From Treponema sp. (GTDB lineage Bacteria; Spirochaetota; Spirochaetia; Treponematales; Breznakiellaceae): a stretch of 23,072 nucleotides of DNA. The notes beneath the pieces are model-generated. The model ran no database searches, had not been told where the DNA came from, and saw nothing but the letters and a program-made list of their open reading frames with translations. Shown here piece after piece: positions 13,478 to 20,622 of this stretch; the first letter of the stretch is position 1, and each line of letters starts with the position of its first letter. Location: NCBI GenBank assembly GCA_031290325.1, contig JAITNU010000056.1, forward strand, positions 1-23,072, written 5' to 3'. A program made the position numbers and the translations under genes.

Positions 13478-15583
13478 TTGTTTGTTGATGATAGTACCCT
13501 TCCCAATATGTTCTCAGGGCTGACCATAAGGTCGCCGGTTGCCAAAGGCAGGCTCCAGGGGATTGTATGCCCTGAAATGCCCCCTTCCTATACCCTCATC
13601 AAGGCTGAACATATTCCAGGGACTAATCAACTGGAGGATTTCCCCGTACCAATCCTGGCGTCTGAGGAGCTTTCGTATATTGGTGAACCGGTGGCCCTCC
13701 TCGTGGGACCTGATGCGGTAAAGCTGGAGGAATACGCCGCCCAATGCACGGTGATTACCGATGAAGCGGAAGGGGTCTTCTCAAGTTGTTCTCCTGCTGC
13801 GGGTCATATAGCGGAACGGCGTATCGGTGAGGGTGATACGAACACGATTTTTGACACGGCGAAAACCGTTGTTCAGGGGGTCTATCGAACAGGTATTCAG
13901 GAACATTGGTATGCCGAACCCCATGGTGCGCTGGCGGCCTTCTCTGATAATAGGCTTCCAGGGATGGAAAAAGCGCCGGATAAAATCGTGATTTATACTG
14001 CTACCCAATGGCCCTTTCAGGTGAGACGGTCCGTGGCAGGTGTTCTCGGTCTTTCCCCGGATATGGTGGTGGTTGAGCCTTCCGAACTGGGGGTCCATCT
14101 GGACGGAAAAATCTGGTATCCCTCCCTTGTCAGTTGCCACGCTGCCCTGGGGACTTTCATCACCGGGAAACCGGTCAAAGTGGTATTAACCCGGGAAGAG
14201 GATTTCCGGTATTCCCCCAAACGCATCGGTACGGAAATCGAAATCCGCAGCGCCCTGGGGGAGAGTGGGGAACTCTTGGGAACTGAAATCACCGTCCGGG
14301 CTGATGCAGGCGCCCAGGGGGTCCTGGCAGATGAAATCCTGGACCGGATCTGCCTGGGCAGCATCGGGGCCTATACCCATGCCACGGTGAAGATCGAGGG
14401 CTTTGCGGCGCGGACCAACATCCCGCCCCAGGGAGCCCTGGCCGGGTTCGGCTTATCCCAGGGCTTCTTTGCCATGGAACGGCAGGTCTCCCGTATTGCC
14501 GATACCCTCAGACAGGATCCGGCGACCTGGCGGAAACAGCACAGGCTCTACCGGAACGGGAGCCTGGCCATCGGCATTCCCCTCAATGAACCGGTCTACC
14601 TGGAACAGGTCCTGGATACCGCTACGGCCATGGGTGATTATTACCGGAAGTGGGCCGCTTATGAGCTGCTCCGGGGCCGCCGCCGGGAAACGAACTGGGA
14701 GATCAAGGACACGCCCCTCCGGGGAATCGGCATTGCCCTTGCCTATCAGGGAAGCGGCTTCCTGTACAATACCCTTGACAAGGGGGCCTATACGGTAGCA
14801 TTGACCCTGGAAAAAGACGGTTCCCTGGAAATACGCACTTCTCTGGTTTCCACCCCAGGATACACCGAGCTATGGCGCACCAGCGCCGCTTCAATCCTCG
14901 GGGTTGACCCCAGCTTGGTACGGATCCACAGGGAGCATACCGACGTGGTCCCTGATTCGGGGCCTGCCGGTGCCTCGCGGAACAGTGTGGTAATTACCAA
15001 ATTGGTGGAACACGCCTGCTTTGCCATTCGGAAACAGCGATTCCGGGACCCCCTGCCGATTACGGTACAGCGTTCCTACCGGCAGGTAAAAAAAACAAAT
15101 TGGGAGGGGAAGTCCATGGATCAGAATGCCCTCACCCATTTAAGCTGGGGAGCCGCAGTGGTGGAAGTTGAGATGAATACGGTTACCTATATCCCCACGA
15201 TCCGCGGGGTCTGGCTCGGCATTGACGGCGGACGGATCCTTTCGGAAACGCGGGCGCGGAAGGCCCTGAAAATGGGGATGATCCAGGCCCTGGGCTGGAC
15301 TTCACGGGAACAGGTGTTCTATGAAAAGGGAAAAATTCCCGATACCTTCATCTATAATTACGATATCCCAACACTCCTGGACATACCGTCCCTGGAAGTG
15401 GATTTTATCAGGAATGACCAGGTGAACCCCAAAGGTATCGGAGAACTCCCCTTCAGTACCATTCCCGCAGCCTATCTCCAGGCTGTTTCCCAGGCCATGG
15501 ATCATGCCTTTGAAACCATCCCCCTGCTCCCGGCGGCGATCCGGGAAGCGGAAAGGCTTAAGAAAAAGGAGGCGGAACCATGA
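13478..15583 (+). CDS. Molybdenum hydroxylase large (molybdopterin) subunit, xanthine dehydrogenase family
   Basis: The Mo-cofactor subunit of a three-component xanthine dehydrogenase/aldehyde oxidase-type hydroxylase; substrate unknown. An alpha/beta hammerhead domain (FVDDSTLPNMFSGLTIRSPVAKG... onward, about 100 residues) is followed by two MoCo-binding domains, with EPHGALAAF, TATQWPFQ, GPAGASRNSVV and a terminal KGIGELPFSTIPAA holding the expected catalytic Glu. Oddities: the usual GG-x-FGGK loop reads ELGVHLDGKIWYPS, and the usual RGFG-x-x-Q reads AGFGLSQ, so the active-site Arg is Ala. Start: TTG 13478 is preferred because AAAGGA lies 7 nt upstream and the product then begins at the first conserved strand. 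GTG 13421 (GAGG at 7 nt) would add 19 non-family residues. The product is 701 residues, slightly short for the family. It overlaps the next gene by 4 nt. Confidence 0.85.
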   Translation: MFVDDSTLPNMFSGLTIRSPVAKGRLQGIVCPEMPPSYTLIKAEHIPGTNQLEDFPVPILASEELSYIGEPVALLVGPDAVKLEEYAAQCTVITDEAEGVFSSCSPAAGHIAERRIGEGDTNTIFDTAKTVVQGVYRTGIQEHWYAEPHGALAAFSDNRLPGMEKAPDKIVIYTATQWPFQVRRSVAGVLGLSPDMVVVEPSELGVHLDGKIWYPSLVSCHAALGTFITGKPVKVVLTREEDFRYSPKRIGTEIEIRSALGESGELLGTEITVRADAGAQGVLADEILDRICLGSIGAYTHATVKIEGFAARTNIPPQGALAGFGLSQGFFAMERQVSRIADTLRQDPATWRKQHRLYRNGSLAIGIPLNEPVYLEQVLDTATAMGDYYRKWAAYELLRGRRRETNWEIKDTPLRGIGIALAYQGSGFLYNTLDKGAYTVALTLEKDGSLEIRTSLVSTPGYTELWRTSAASILGVDPSLVRIHREHTDVVPDSGPAGASRNSVVITKLVEHACFAIRKQRFRDPLPITVQRSYRQVKKTNWEGKSMDQNALTHLSWGAAVVEVEMNTVTYIPTIRGVWLGIDGGRILSETRARKALKMGMIQALGWTSREQVFYEKGKIPDTFIYNYDIPTLLDIPSLEVDFIRNDQVNPKGIGELPFSTIPAAYLQAVSQAMDHAFETIPLLPAAIREAERLKKKEAEP

Positions 15584-16065
15584 CCATAGGATTTATCCTC
15601 AATGGTGAGGCTGTGGTGGTCCATACTGAAGCGGATCGGCGGCTTATCGATATATTGCGGGAAACCTTCGGGCTTTCAGGGGCGAAACGGGGCTGTTTAA
15701 GCGGTCACTGCGGGGCCTGCTCCGTCATTATGAATGGTGCGGTGGTCCCGGCCTGCATCGTTCCTGCCTTTCGGATCCGGGACCAGACGATCATCACCAT
15801 CGAGGGCTTTTCCCAGACCGATGCCTATCAGGACCTCCGTAGCGGGTTTCAGGAGGCTGGGGTGGAACTCTGTGGGTACTGTGACGCCGGGAAAATCCTC
15901 ATTGCCGAAGCCCTCCTGGCAAAGAACCCCCGTCCTGCCCGACATGTCATCCTTGCCGGCTTTAGCGGGATACAATGCCGCTGTACCGAACCGGAAGATC
16001 TGGTGAAAGGGGTACTGGCTGCCGTGGATATCAGGCGGCGGAGATTGTATGACCGCACCACGTAA
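15580..16065 (+). CDS. Molybdenum hydroxylase [2Fe-2S] subunit
   Basis: A 161-residue small subunit of the xanthine dehydrogenase-type complex, carrying two [2Fe-2S] clusters that pass electrons from Mo to FAD. The plant-ferredoxin-type N-terminal domain has RGCLSGHCGACSV with Cys39, Cys44 and Cys47, plus Cys59 in VPACIV. The C-terminal helical domain has ELCGYC (Cys98, Cys101) and QCRC (Cys133, Cys135). All eight ligands are present. The usual C-G-x-C-TPG is CGYCDAG and the usual CRCTGY is CRCTEP, both mild departures. The start overlaps the large-subunit stop (ATGA), and its end overlaps the FAD subunit by 17 nt, so the three are tightly cotranslated. Confidence 0.93.
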   Translation: MTIGFILNGEAVVVHTEADRRLIDILRETFGLSGAKRGCLSGHCGACSVIMNGAVVPACIVPAFRIRDQTIITIEGFSQTDAYQDLRSGFQEAGVELCGYCDAGKILIAEALLAKNPRPARHVILAGFSGIQCRCTEPEDLVKGVLAAVDIRRRRLYDRTT

Positions 16066-16915
16066 TCAGATTATATTTCCCACGACCTTTCAGGACCTGT
16101 TCCAGTTCTGGGCCCGTACTCCTGATGCGATCCCCTTTGCGGGGGGCACAGAGCTGCTGCGGAATCAGGGTAAACGCCTGCTGAACATCCCCCGGAACAT
16201 CCTGTCCCTTGATAAACTGGAAGAGTTGCGCCGGATCACCAGAACCGAACGGTACCTTGAAATCGGCGCCATGGTCACGTTAAACGAAATCATTGCCCTG
16301 GGAAAGATCGTCCCCGAAGTGCTCACCCAGTGTCTTGAGGGCATTGGGGGATATCAGCTCCGCAACCTTGCCACCATTGGGGGGAACATCTGCAACCGCT
16401 CCCGGTACCCAGACACCGCTGTCCCCATGGTAGCCCTGGACGCCCAGTATGAGTTACGGACCACCACTGCCTCCCGGTGGATCGCCGCCTTCCGGTTTTC
16501 CGCGTTCTCCGAGGATCCCTCGGGTTCTCAGGTCGCGGATACCAAGCGCTCCGGTCCCGCTTCCCAGGAACTCTTAACCCGGATTCGGATACCCCTGGAA
16601 CAATGGGACTATGCGTTATACACCAAATTTACCCCTCCGGATCCAAAGGCATCAGGGAGCATCGTCTTTATCATTCGGAATCAAAAGAACGTACTCACCG
16701 ACATACGGATCATTTATGGAGGAGAACGCATCCTCAGAGATAAAAACACCGAGGCCCTGCTGATCGGCAAATCCCTGCCCCTGAACCGGAAGGACGCCTT
16801 CAACTTTGTGGAACATTGGAAAACCTATCTTGCCGCCCTGCCGCCCCTGGAAGATGTCTTACAGGGGCGGATCATCCACTTTATTGAATCCAGCCTCCTG
16901 GGGCTGACAGATTAA
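16049..16915 (+). CDS. Molybdenum hydroxylase FAD-binding subunit
   Basis: A 288-residue medium subunit (CoxM/XdhB-type FAD_binding_5 family) that takes electrons from the Fe-S subunit and passes them to an acceptor such as NAD+. The two FAD pyrophosphate-binding motifs are present: PFAGGTELL (residues 29-37) and TIGGNICNRS (109-118). The C-terminal CO-dehydrogenase-flavoprotein domain is recognisable (SGSIVFIIRNQKNVLTDIRIIYGG). GGCGGAG lies 5 nt before ATG 16049, inside the upstream gene. Its stop codon TAA overlaps the serA stop on the other strand (shared TTAA), leaving no intergenic terminator. The gene order Mo, Fe-S, FAD differs from operons that place FAD first but is not rare. Confidence 0.92.
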   Translation: MTAPRNQIIFPTTFQDLFQFWARTPDAIPFAGGTELLRNQGKRLLNIPRNILSLDKLEELRRITRTERYLEIGAMVTLNEIIALGKIVPEVLTQCLEGIGGYQLRNLATIGGNICNRSRYPDTAVPMVALDAQYELRTTTASRWIAAFRFSAFSEDPSGSQVADTKRSGPASQELLTRIRIPLEQWDYALYTKFTPPDPKASGSIVFIIRNQKNVLTDIRIIYGGERILRDKNTEALLIGKSLPLNRKDAFNFVEHWKTYLAALPPLEDVLQGRIIHFIESSLLGLTD

Positions 16916-18090
16916 GAACGGGCTTTCTCAATAGTCCGTACCCGGATAATGCCCTCCACCGCCTGGATCCGTTCCAGGGTGGCCTCGGGGATCCGGTGCG
17001 CGGTGTCAATAATGTTATAGGCGTATTCATTTTGATGGTGATTAATGAGGTCCAGTATGTTGATATTTCCCGCCGCGAGAATCGTGGTAATCTGCCCCAC
17101 CATGTTGGGGATATTCCGGTTCACCACCACGATCCGGTGGAGGGAACGCTGGTCCAGGGTACACCGGGGAAAATTAACCGCATTCTTGATGGCCCCGGTT
17201 TCAAGGAAGTCCATGAGCTGCCGTACTGCCATAACCGCGCAGTTGTCCTCCGCTTCTGGAGTTGACGCCCCCAGATGGGGAATACAGATGGCCTTGGGAC
17301 AGGCCAGAAGTGCTGCGGAAGGGAAGTCCGTCACATAGGTGGCGACCTGCCCTGAGCCTAAGGCCCCAAGGATATCCCCTTCATGCACGAGTCCGCCTCG
17401 TGCAAGGTTGATGATCCGGGCACCCTGCTTCAGGTACCGGCATTTTTCAGCATCCAGAAGGCCCCTGGTGGCGTCGATCAACGGGAGGTGGAGGGTAACA
17501 TAATCGGCTCTGGCAAGCAGCCCTTCCAGGGTATTTGCCCGCAGTACCTGGCGCGAGAGGTTCCAGGCAGCGTCCACGGATATGTACGGATCGTATCCCA
17601 TCACTTCCATTCCCAGGTCCACCGCATCATTGGCGACCATCACGCCGATGGCCCCAAGGCCCACCACTCCCAGGACCTTGCCCCGCAGTTCAGGCCCCTC
17701 AAACCGGGCCTTCTCCCGTTCCACCAGCTCTGGAACCTCGCCGGCCTTATCCGAGAGGGAGGCGGCCCAGGCTATTCCCCCCAGGATATTCCGGGACGCG
17801 ATGAGCAGTGCGGCGATAGTCAGCTCCTTGACCGCATTGGCGTTCCCTCCAGGGGTGTTAAAGACCACCATTCCCCGCTCACTGCACGCTGCCACAGGGA
17901 TATTGTTATACCCCGCACCGGCCCGTGCTATGGCCGTAACCTTATGGGGAATCTCCACACGGTGGAGGTCCGCACTCCGCACCAGGATGGCGTCAGGATT
18001 GGAAATCGAGTCTGCTACTTCATAGCGATTCCGGGGAAACAGTTCCAGCCCCCGGGGAGAGATGTTATTTATTGTCTGAATCTTAAACAT
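16912..18090 (-). CDS. serA: D-3-phosphoglycerate dehydrogenase (ACT-containing)
   Basis: A 392-residue NAD-dependent 2-hydroxyacid dehydrogenase, first enzyme of serine biosynthesis (3-phosphoglycerate to 3-phosphohydroxypyruvate). It has an N-terminal substrate domain (ARAGAGYNNIP), a Rossmann domain with GLGAIG (144-149), catalytic Arg231 in LARGGLVHEGDI, His272 in PHLGAST, and a C-terminal ACT domain (VVVNRNIPNMVGQITTILAAGNINILDL, about 321-348) typical of serine-regulated enzymes. The loop where E. coli SerA has its catalytic Glu (before the PH motif) is short and reads TDFPSAALLACP with no acidic residue after the Asp, which is worth checking. serC lies just upstream and the stop/start overlap is TGATG, so the pair is coupled and probably transcribed from the serC promoter. 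The context supports serA over other hydroxyacid dehydrogenases. Confidence 0.93.
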   Translation of the reverse strand: MFKIQTINNISPRGLELFPRNRYEVADSISNPDAILVRSADLHRVEIPHKVTAIARAGAGYNNIPVAACSERGMVVFNTPGGNANAVKELTIAALLIASRNILGGIAWAASLSDKAGEVPELVEREKARFEGPELRGKVLGVVGLGAIGVMVANDAVDLGMEVMGYDPYISVDAAWNLSRQVLRANTLEGLLARADYVTLHLPLIDATRGLLDAEKCRYLKQGARIINLARGGLVHEGDILGALGSGQVATYVTDFPSAALLACPKAICIPHLGASTPEAEDNCAVMAVRQLMDFLETGAIKNAVNFPRCTLDQRSLHRIVVVNRNIPNMVGQITTILAAGNINILDLINHHQNEYAYNIIDTAHRIPEATLERIQAVEGIIRVRTIEKARS

Positions 18091-19184
18091 CAGCGCTTCC
18101 TTTCGAATTGTTCCATAAATTGAATCAGTGCCGTTACACCCTCCCGGGGCATGGCGTTGTAGATACTGGCCCGCATTCCCCCTACGAGGCGGTGCCCTGC
18201 GAGGTTTACCAGTCCCTCGGCAGCAGCTTCCCTGACAAAGCGGCTTTCCAGGCCGGCGCGACGGTCCGGATCAGCCTCGACGCTTACAAAGGGGATATTC
18301 ATGAGGCTGCGAAAGGGCTTTTCCACTGGTGAACGGAAGCCCTTTGAACTTTCAAGGTAAGCATAGAACAGGTCCGCCTTCTCCCGGTTCAGTGTGGCAA
18401 TGGCCGGAACGCCTCCGCGTCCTTTGAGCCATTCCAGGACCAACCCGATGATGTAGATGCCATAACAGGGCGGGGTGTTGTACATAGAACCTTCCCCGGC
18501 ATGGGTATCGTAACGGAGAAGCATTGGGGTCCAGGAGGGGGCGTTGCCGATGAGGTCCTCCCGGATGATGACCACGGTGGTACCTGCAGGACCGAGGTTC
18601 TTCTGTGCTCCTGCATAGAGGATGCCGAATCGGGACACATCAAGGGGTTCCGAAAGGATACAGCTTGAAACATCCGCCACCAAGGGGACCGAACCAGTAT
18701 CAGGCAGGGCAGCCCACTTGGTTCCCACAATGGTGTTATTCAGGGTGATATGATAGTAGGCGTCCAGAGGATCCGGTGCAGGCGCCGCAGGTATGTACGT
18801 GTAATCCCGATCCTTGGATGAGGCTCTGACAACCACATCCGCGTACTTGGCCCCTTCATCAGCGGCTTTTTTTGCCCAGATGCCGGTATCGATATATGAC
18901 GCCTGCTTTTTCGGCATTCCTGCGGCCAAGTTGAGGGGGATCATGGAGAACTGGAGGGAAGCCCCACCCTGGAGGAACAGGACCCTGTAGTTTGAAGGAA
19001 TCCCCATAAGTTCCCGGAACAGGTCCCCGGTTTTTTCGATAATAGGCTTAAAGTCCCGGGACCGGTGACTCATCTCCATGACCGATTGGCCTGTACCGTT
19101 GGTATCGGTCATTTCTGCGGCGGCCTGTTCCAGCACTGGCAGGGGAAGTGCCGAAGGTCCGGGAGAAAAATTATAAACACGCAT
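18090..19184 (-). CDS. serC: Phosphoserine aminotransferase
   Basis: A 364-residue PLP-dependent class-V aminotransferase converting 3-phosphohydroxypyruvate and glutamate to O-phosphoserine (serine, and possibly pyridoxine, biosynthesis). Family signatures are YNFSPGPSALPLPVLEQ at the N-terminus, VMEMSHRSRDF (35-45), LFLQGGASLQF (69-79), VADVSSCILSEPLDVSRFG and YAGAQKNLGPAG with the PLP lysine Lys195. The C-terminal FVREAAAEGLVNLAGHRLVGGMRASIYNAMP is intact. ATG 19184 is chosen over upstream in-frame starts: AAGGAG lies 5-6 nt before it and the family N-terminus starts here. It is first in the serC-serA operon, with a promoter about 75 bp upstream. Confidence 0.96.
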   Translation of the reverse strand: MRVYNFSPGPSALPLPVLEQAAAEMTDTNGTGQSVMEMSHRSRDFKPIIEKTGDLFRELMGIPSNYRVLFLQGGASLQFSMIPLNLAAGMPKKQASYIDTGIWAKKAADEGAKYADVVVRASSKDRDYTYIPAAPAPDPLDAYYHITLNNTIVGTKWAALPDTGSVPLVADVSSCILSEPLDVSRFGILYAGAQKNLGPAGTTVVIIREDLIGNAPSWTPMLLRYDTHAGEGSMYNTPPCYGIYIIGLVLEWLKGRGGVPAIATLNREKADLFYAYLESSKGFRSPVEKPFRSLMNIPFVSVEADPDRRAGLESRFVREAAAEGLVNLAGHRLVGGMRASIYNAMPREGVTALIQFMEQFERKR

Positions 19185-19255
19185 AAAAACTCCTTGTTGT
19201 TCAATAGGTGGGATGCGTTTCATACCGCCCTGCGGTTCATCCACCACGTAGAGGC

Positions 19256-19284
19256 AGGATAGAAGATTAGCATAATGATGTCAA
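19256..19284 (-). promoter_or_regulatory. Predicted serC-serA promoter (TTGACA-N17-TATCCT)
   Basis: On the minus strand TTGACA (19284-19279), a 17-nt spacer and TATCCT (19261-19256) give a leader of roughly 65 nt before the serC ATG at 19184. No riboswitch-like fold was recognised in the leader. Confidence 0.6.
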
Positions 19285-19324
19285 CCGAGCCGTTTTCAGG
19301 GGCTTCCCTAATGCTCTGTTTTTG

Positions 19325-19341
19325 ATTATATTAGAAATAAT
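19325..19341 (+). promoter_or_regulatory. AT-rich dyad overlapping -10 box at zinc operon start
   Basis: ATTATATTAGAAATAAT has inverted ATTAT/ATAAT ends around a 7-nt centre. It overlaps TATATT (19327-19332, a -10-like hexamer) and the ATG at 19340. The position would suit a metal-responsive repressor of the Zur/Fur type, but the dyad is short and no -35 hexamer is clear. Confidence 0.25.
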
Positions 19342-19645
19342 GAACAGGCAGCCCTTCACAAGATGGTTCCTCATCCTCTGTATGACCTGGGTCATGGCTG
19401 CCATCCTTTTTTCCGGGGTTTTTGTCTTTTCCCGCCTGGATCATGACTGTACCGGCAGCACTGATTGCCTGGTCTGTTTAGAGCTTCAGACTGCTCAACA
19501 CCTGCTGAAACAACTGGAAACCCTGGGCGTCCTGGTCCTTGCGGCAGCCAGCCTGAAATGGGGTATCCGGTACTTAGAAAAACCCCATTTCTTTTGTGGC
19601 TATCCTATCACCGCAATCACCCTGAAAGTACGACTCAATACCTGA
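19340..19645 (+). CDS. Small membrane protein with HDC-C-x2-C motif, zinc-operon companion
   Basis: A 101-residue protein with two predicted membrane segments (about residues 9-31 and 63-79). Between them is a loop holding DHDCTGSTDCLVCLEL (His35, Cys37, Cys43, Cys46), a plausible metal-binding or disulphide cluster. I recall similar small proteins beside zinc-type ABC transporters in Clostridia and spirochaetes; function unknown. ATG 19340 is chosen over the in-frame TTG at 19322 because the -10-like box lies just before it; neither has an SD. It is first in the operon, 70 bp before the binding-protein remnant. Confidence 0.6.
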   Translation: MNRQPFTRWFLILCMTWVMAAILFSGVFVFSRLDHDCTGSTDCLVCLELQTAQHLLKQLETLGVLVLAAASLKWGIRYLEKPHFFCGYPITAITLKVRLNT

Positions 19646-19655
19646 CTTCCCTAAA

Positions 19656-19682
19656 CCAGGCCATCCCAGCGGATCAGCCTGG
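19656..19682 (+). other. Inverted repeat CCAGGC/GCCTGG between first two zinc-operon genes
   Basis: A perfect 6-bp inverted repeat (19656-19661 and 19677-19682) flanks a 15-nt loop in the 70-bp gap before the SD GGAGG of the binding-protein remnant. There is no T-run, so it is not a standard terminator. It could stabilise or space the mRNA, or be chance. Confidence 0.25.
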
Positions 19683-19715
19683 AGCGCAGCAAAAACAGTT
19701 TAGCGGAGGTTATTA

Positions 19716-19943
19716 ATGATGAAACGTTTAGTAGTAATGACGACGATGATCCTGGTGTTCGGGGTGTTGCTCTGGGCCGGCGGACACCGGGATCGAGGCA
19801 ATAGCAGTTTCAATGGGAAACCAAAGGTAGTAGCCACAATTTTTCCACCCTTTGATTTTGTCTGTGAAATCACAGGGGATCGAGTGGAGCTTACCAATGT
19901 GGACCATTTGAAGGAGTACAGTAATGGCGTTCATCACTGTTGA
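19716..19943 (+). pseudogene. ZnuA-like metal-binding protein, gutted remnant
   Basis: A 75-codon reading frame that looks like a zinc/manganese ABC substrate-binding protein reduced to its ends. Residues 1-24 are a signal peptide (hydrophobic MTTMILVFGVLLWAGG, AGG-type cleavage, no lipobox Cys). Residues 34-57 (GKPKVVATIFPPFDFVCEITGDRVEL) match the first strand and helix of the ZnuA/SBP_bac_9 fold. What follows (TNVDHLKEYSNG) resembles the family's last helix, usually NxxxLKEAL. About 220-240 residues, including the metal-binding His positions, are absent. The SD GGAGG and frame are intact, so it may be translated, but it cannot bind metal as a normal ZnuA. Its end overlaps the ATPase gene by 20 nt. 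An assembly collapse is an alternative to a true deletion. Confidence 0.7.
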
Positions 19944-20622
19944 GGATCTTTCCTTTGCCTATGATGGGAACGTCGTGGTCCAGGGCCTCAATTTTTCCGT
20001 GGACCCGGGAGATTACCTCTGCATTGTCGGTGAAAACGGTTCTGGTAAAAGTACCCTTATCAAGGGGATCTTAGGACTTATCCACCCGGTCCAGGGAAGG
20101 GTGAAGCGCGGTGAGGGGATTAAGACCCATGAAATCGGGTATCTGCCCCAGCAGCGGGCTGCCCAGAAGGACTTTCCCGCCGGGGTGTATGAGGTGGTGT
20201 TATCCGGGCGCCTCAGCACCCGGGGAATCCGGCCCTTTTACTCCCGGGCAGATAAGGATGCGGCAGAGAAAAACCTTGAGCGCCTTGGTATCGCGGATAT
20301 ACGCAACCAGTGTTACCGGGACTTATCCGGCGGACAGCAGCAGCGGGTACTCCTGGCCCGCTCGCTCTGCGCCGCTCCGAAGCTGCTCATTTTGGACGAA
20401 CCTGCTGCGGGGCTGGACCCAGTGGTAAGCACGGAAGTATACCGCCTGCTTGAAACGGGAATCACCATCATCATGGTGTCCCATGATATTGCGGGAGTCT
20501 TGCGGTACGCGAACAAGATACTCCACCTGCACAAGGAAGCGCTTTTTTTCGGCAGTACCGACGCCTATACCCGGTCCGAGTTGGGTAGGCGTTTTTTGGG
20601 CGTGGCGGAAGCCCATGATTAA
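19924..20622 (+). CDS. znuC: Zinc/manganese-type ABC transporter ATPase
   Basis: A 232-residue cytoplasmic ATPase of the ZnuC/MntB family powering divalent-metal uptake. Motifs: Walker A GENGSGKST (residues 36-44), Q-loop YLPQQ (73-77), signature LSGGQQQR (134-141), Walker B LLILDEP (154-160) and H-loop SHD (His187). The stretch between Walker B and the H-loop (EVYRLLETGITIIMVSHD) is about five or six residues shorter than is usual in this family, which may be a small in-frame loss. GAAGGAG lies 7 nt before ATG 19924, inside the binding-protein remnant. It overlaps the permease gene by 8 nt. Zinc is inferred from family and neighbours; manganese or iron is possible. Confidence 0.9.
   Translation: MAFITVEDLSFAYDGNVVVQGLNFSVDPGDYLCIVGENGSGKSTLIKGILGLIHPVQGRVKRGEGIKTHEIGYLPQQRAAQKDFPAGVYEVVLSGRLSTRGIRPFYSRADKDAAEKNLERLGIADIRNQCYRDLSGGQQQRVLLARSLCAAPKLLILDEPAAGLDPVVSTEVYRLLETGITIIMVSHDIAGVLRYANKILHLHKEALFFGSTDAYTRSELGRRFLGVAEAHD

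Noticed and set aside
17383..18123. 246-codon plus-strand open frame over serA
   Set aside because: Antisense shadow of serA, which has all its dehydrogenase and ACT motifs; the opposite product resembles no family.
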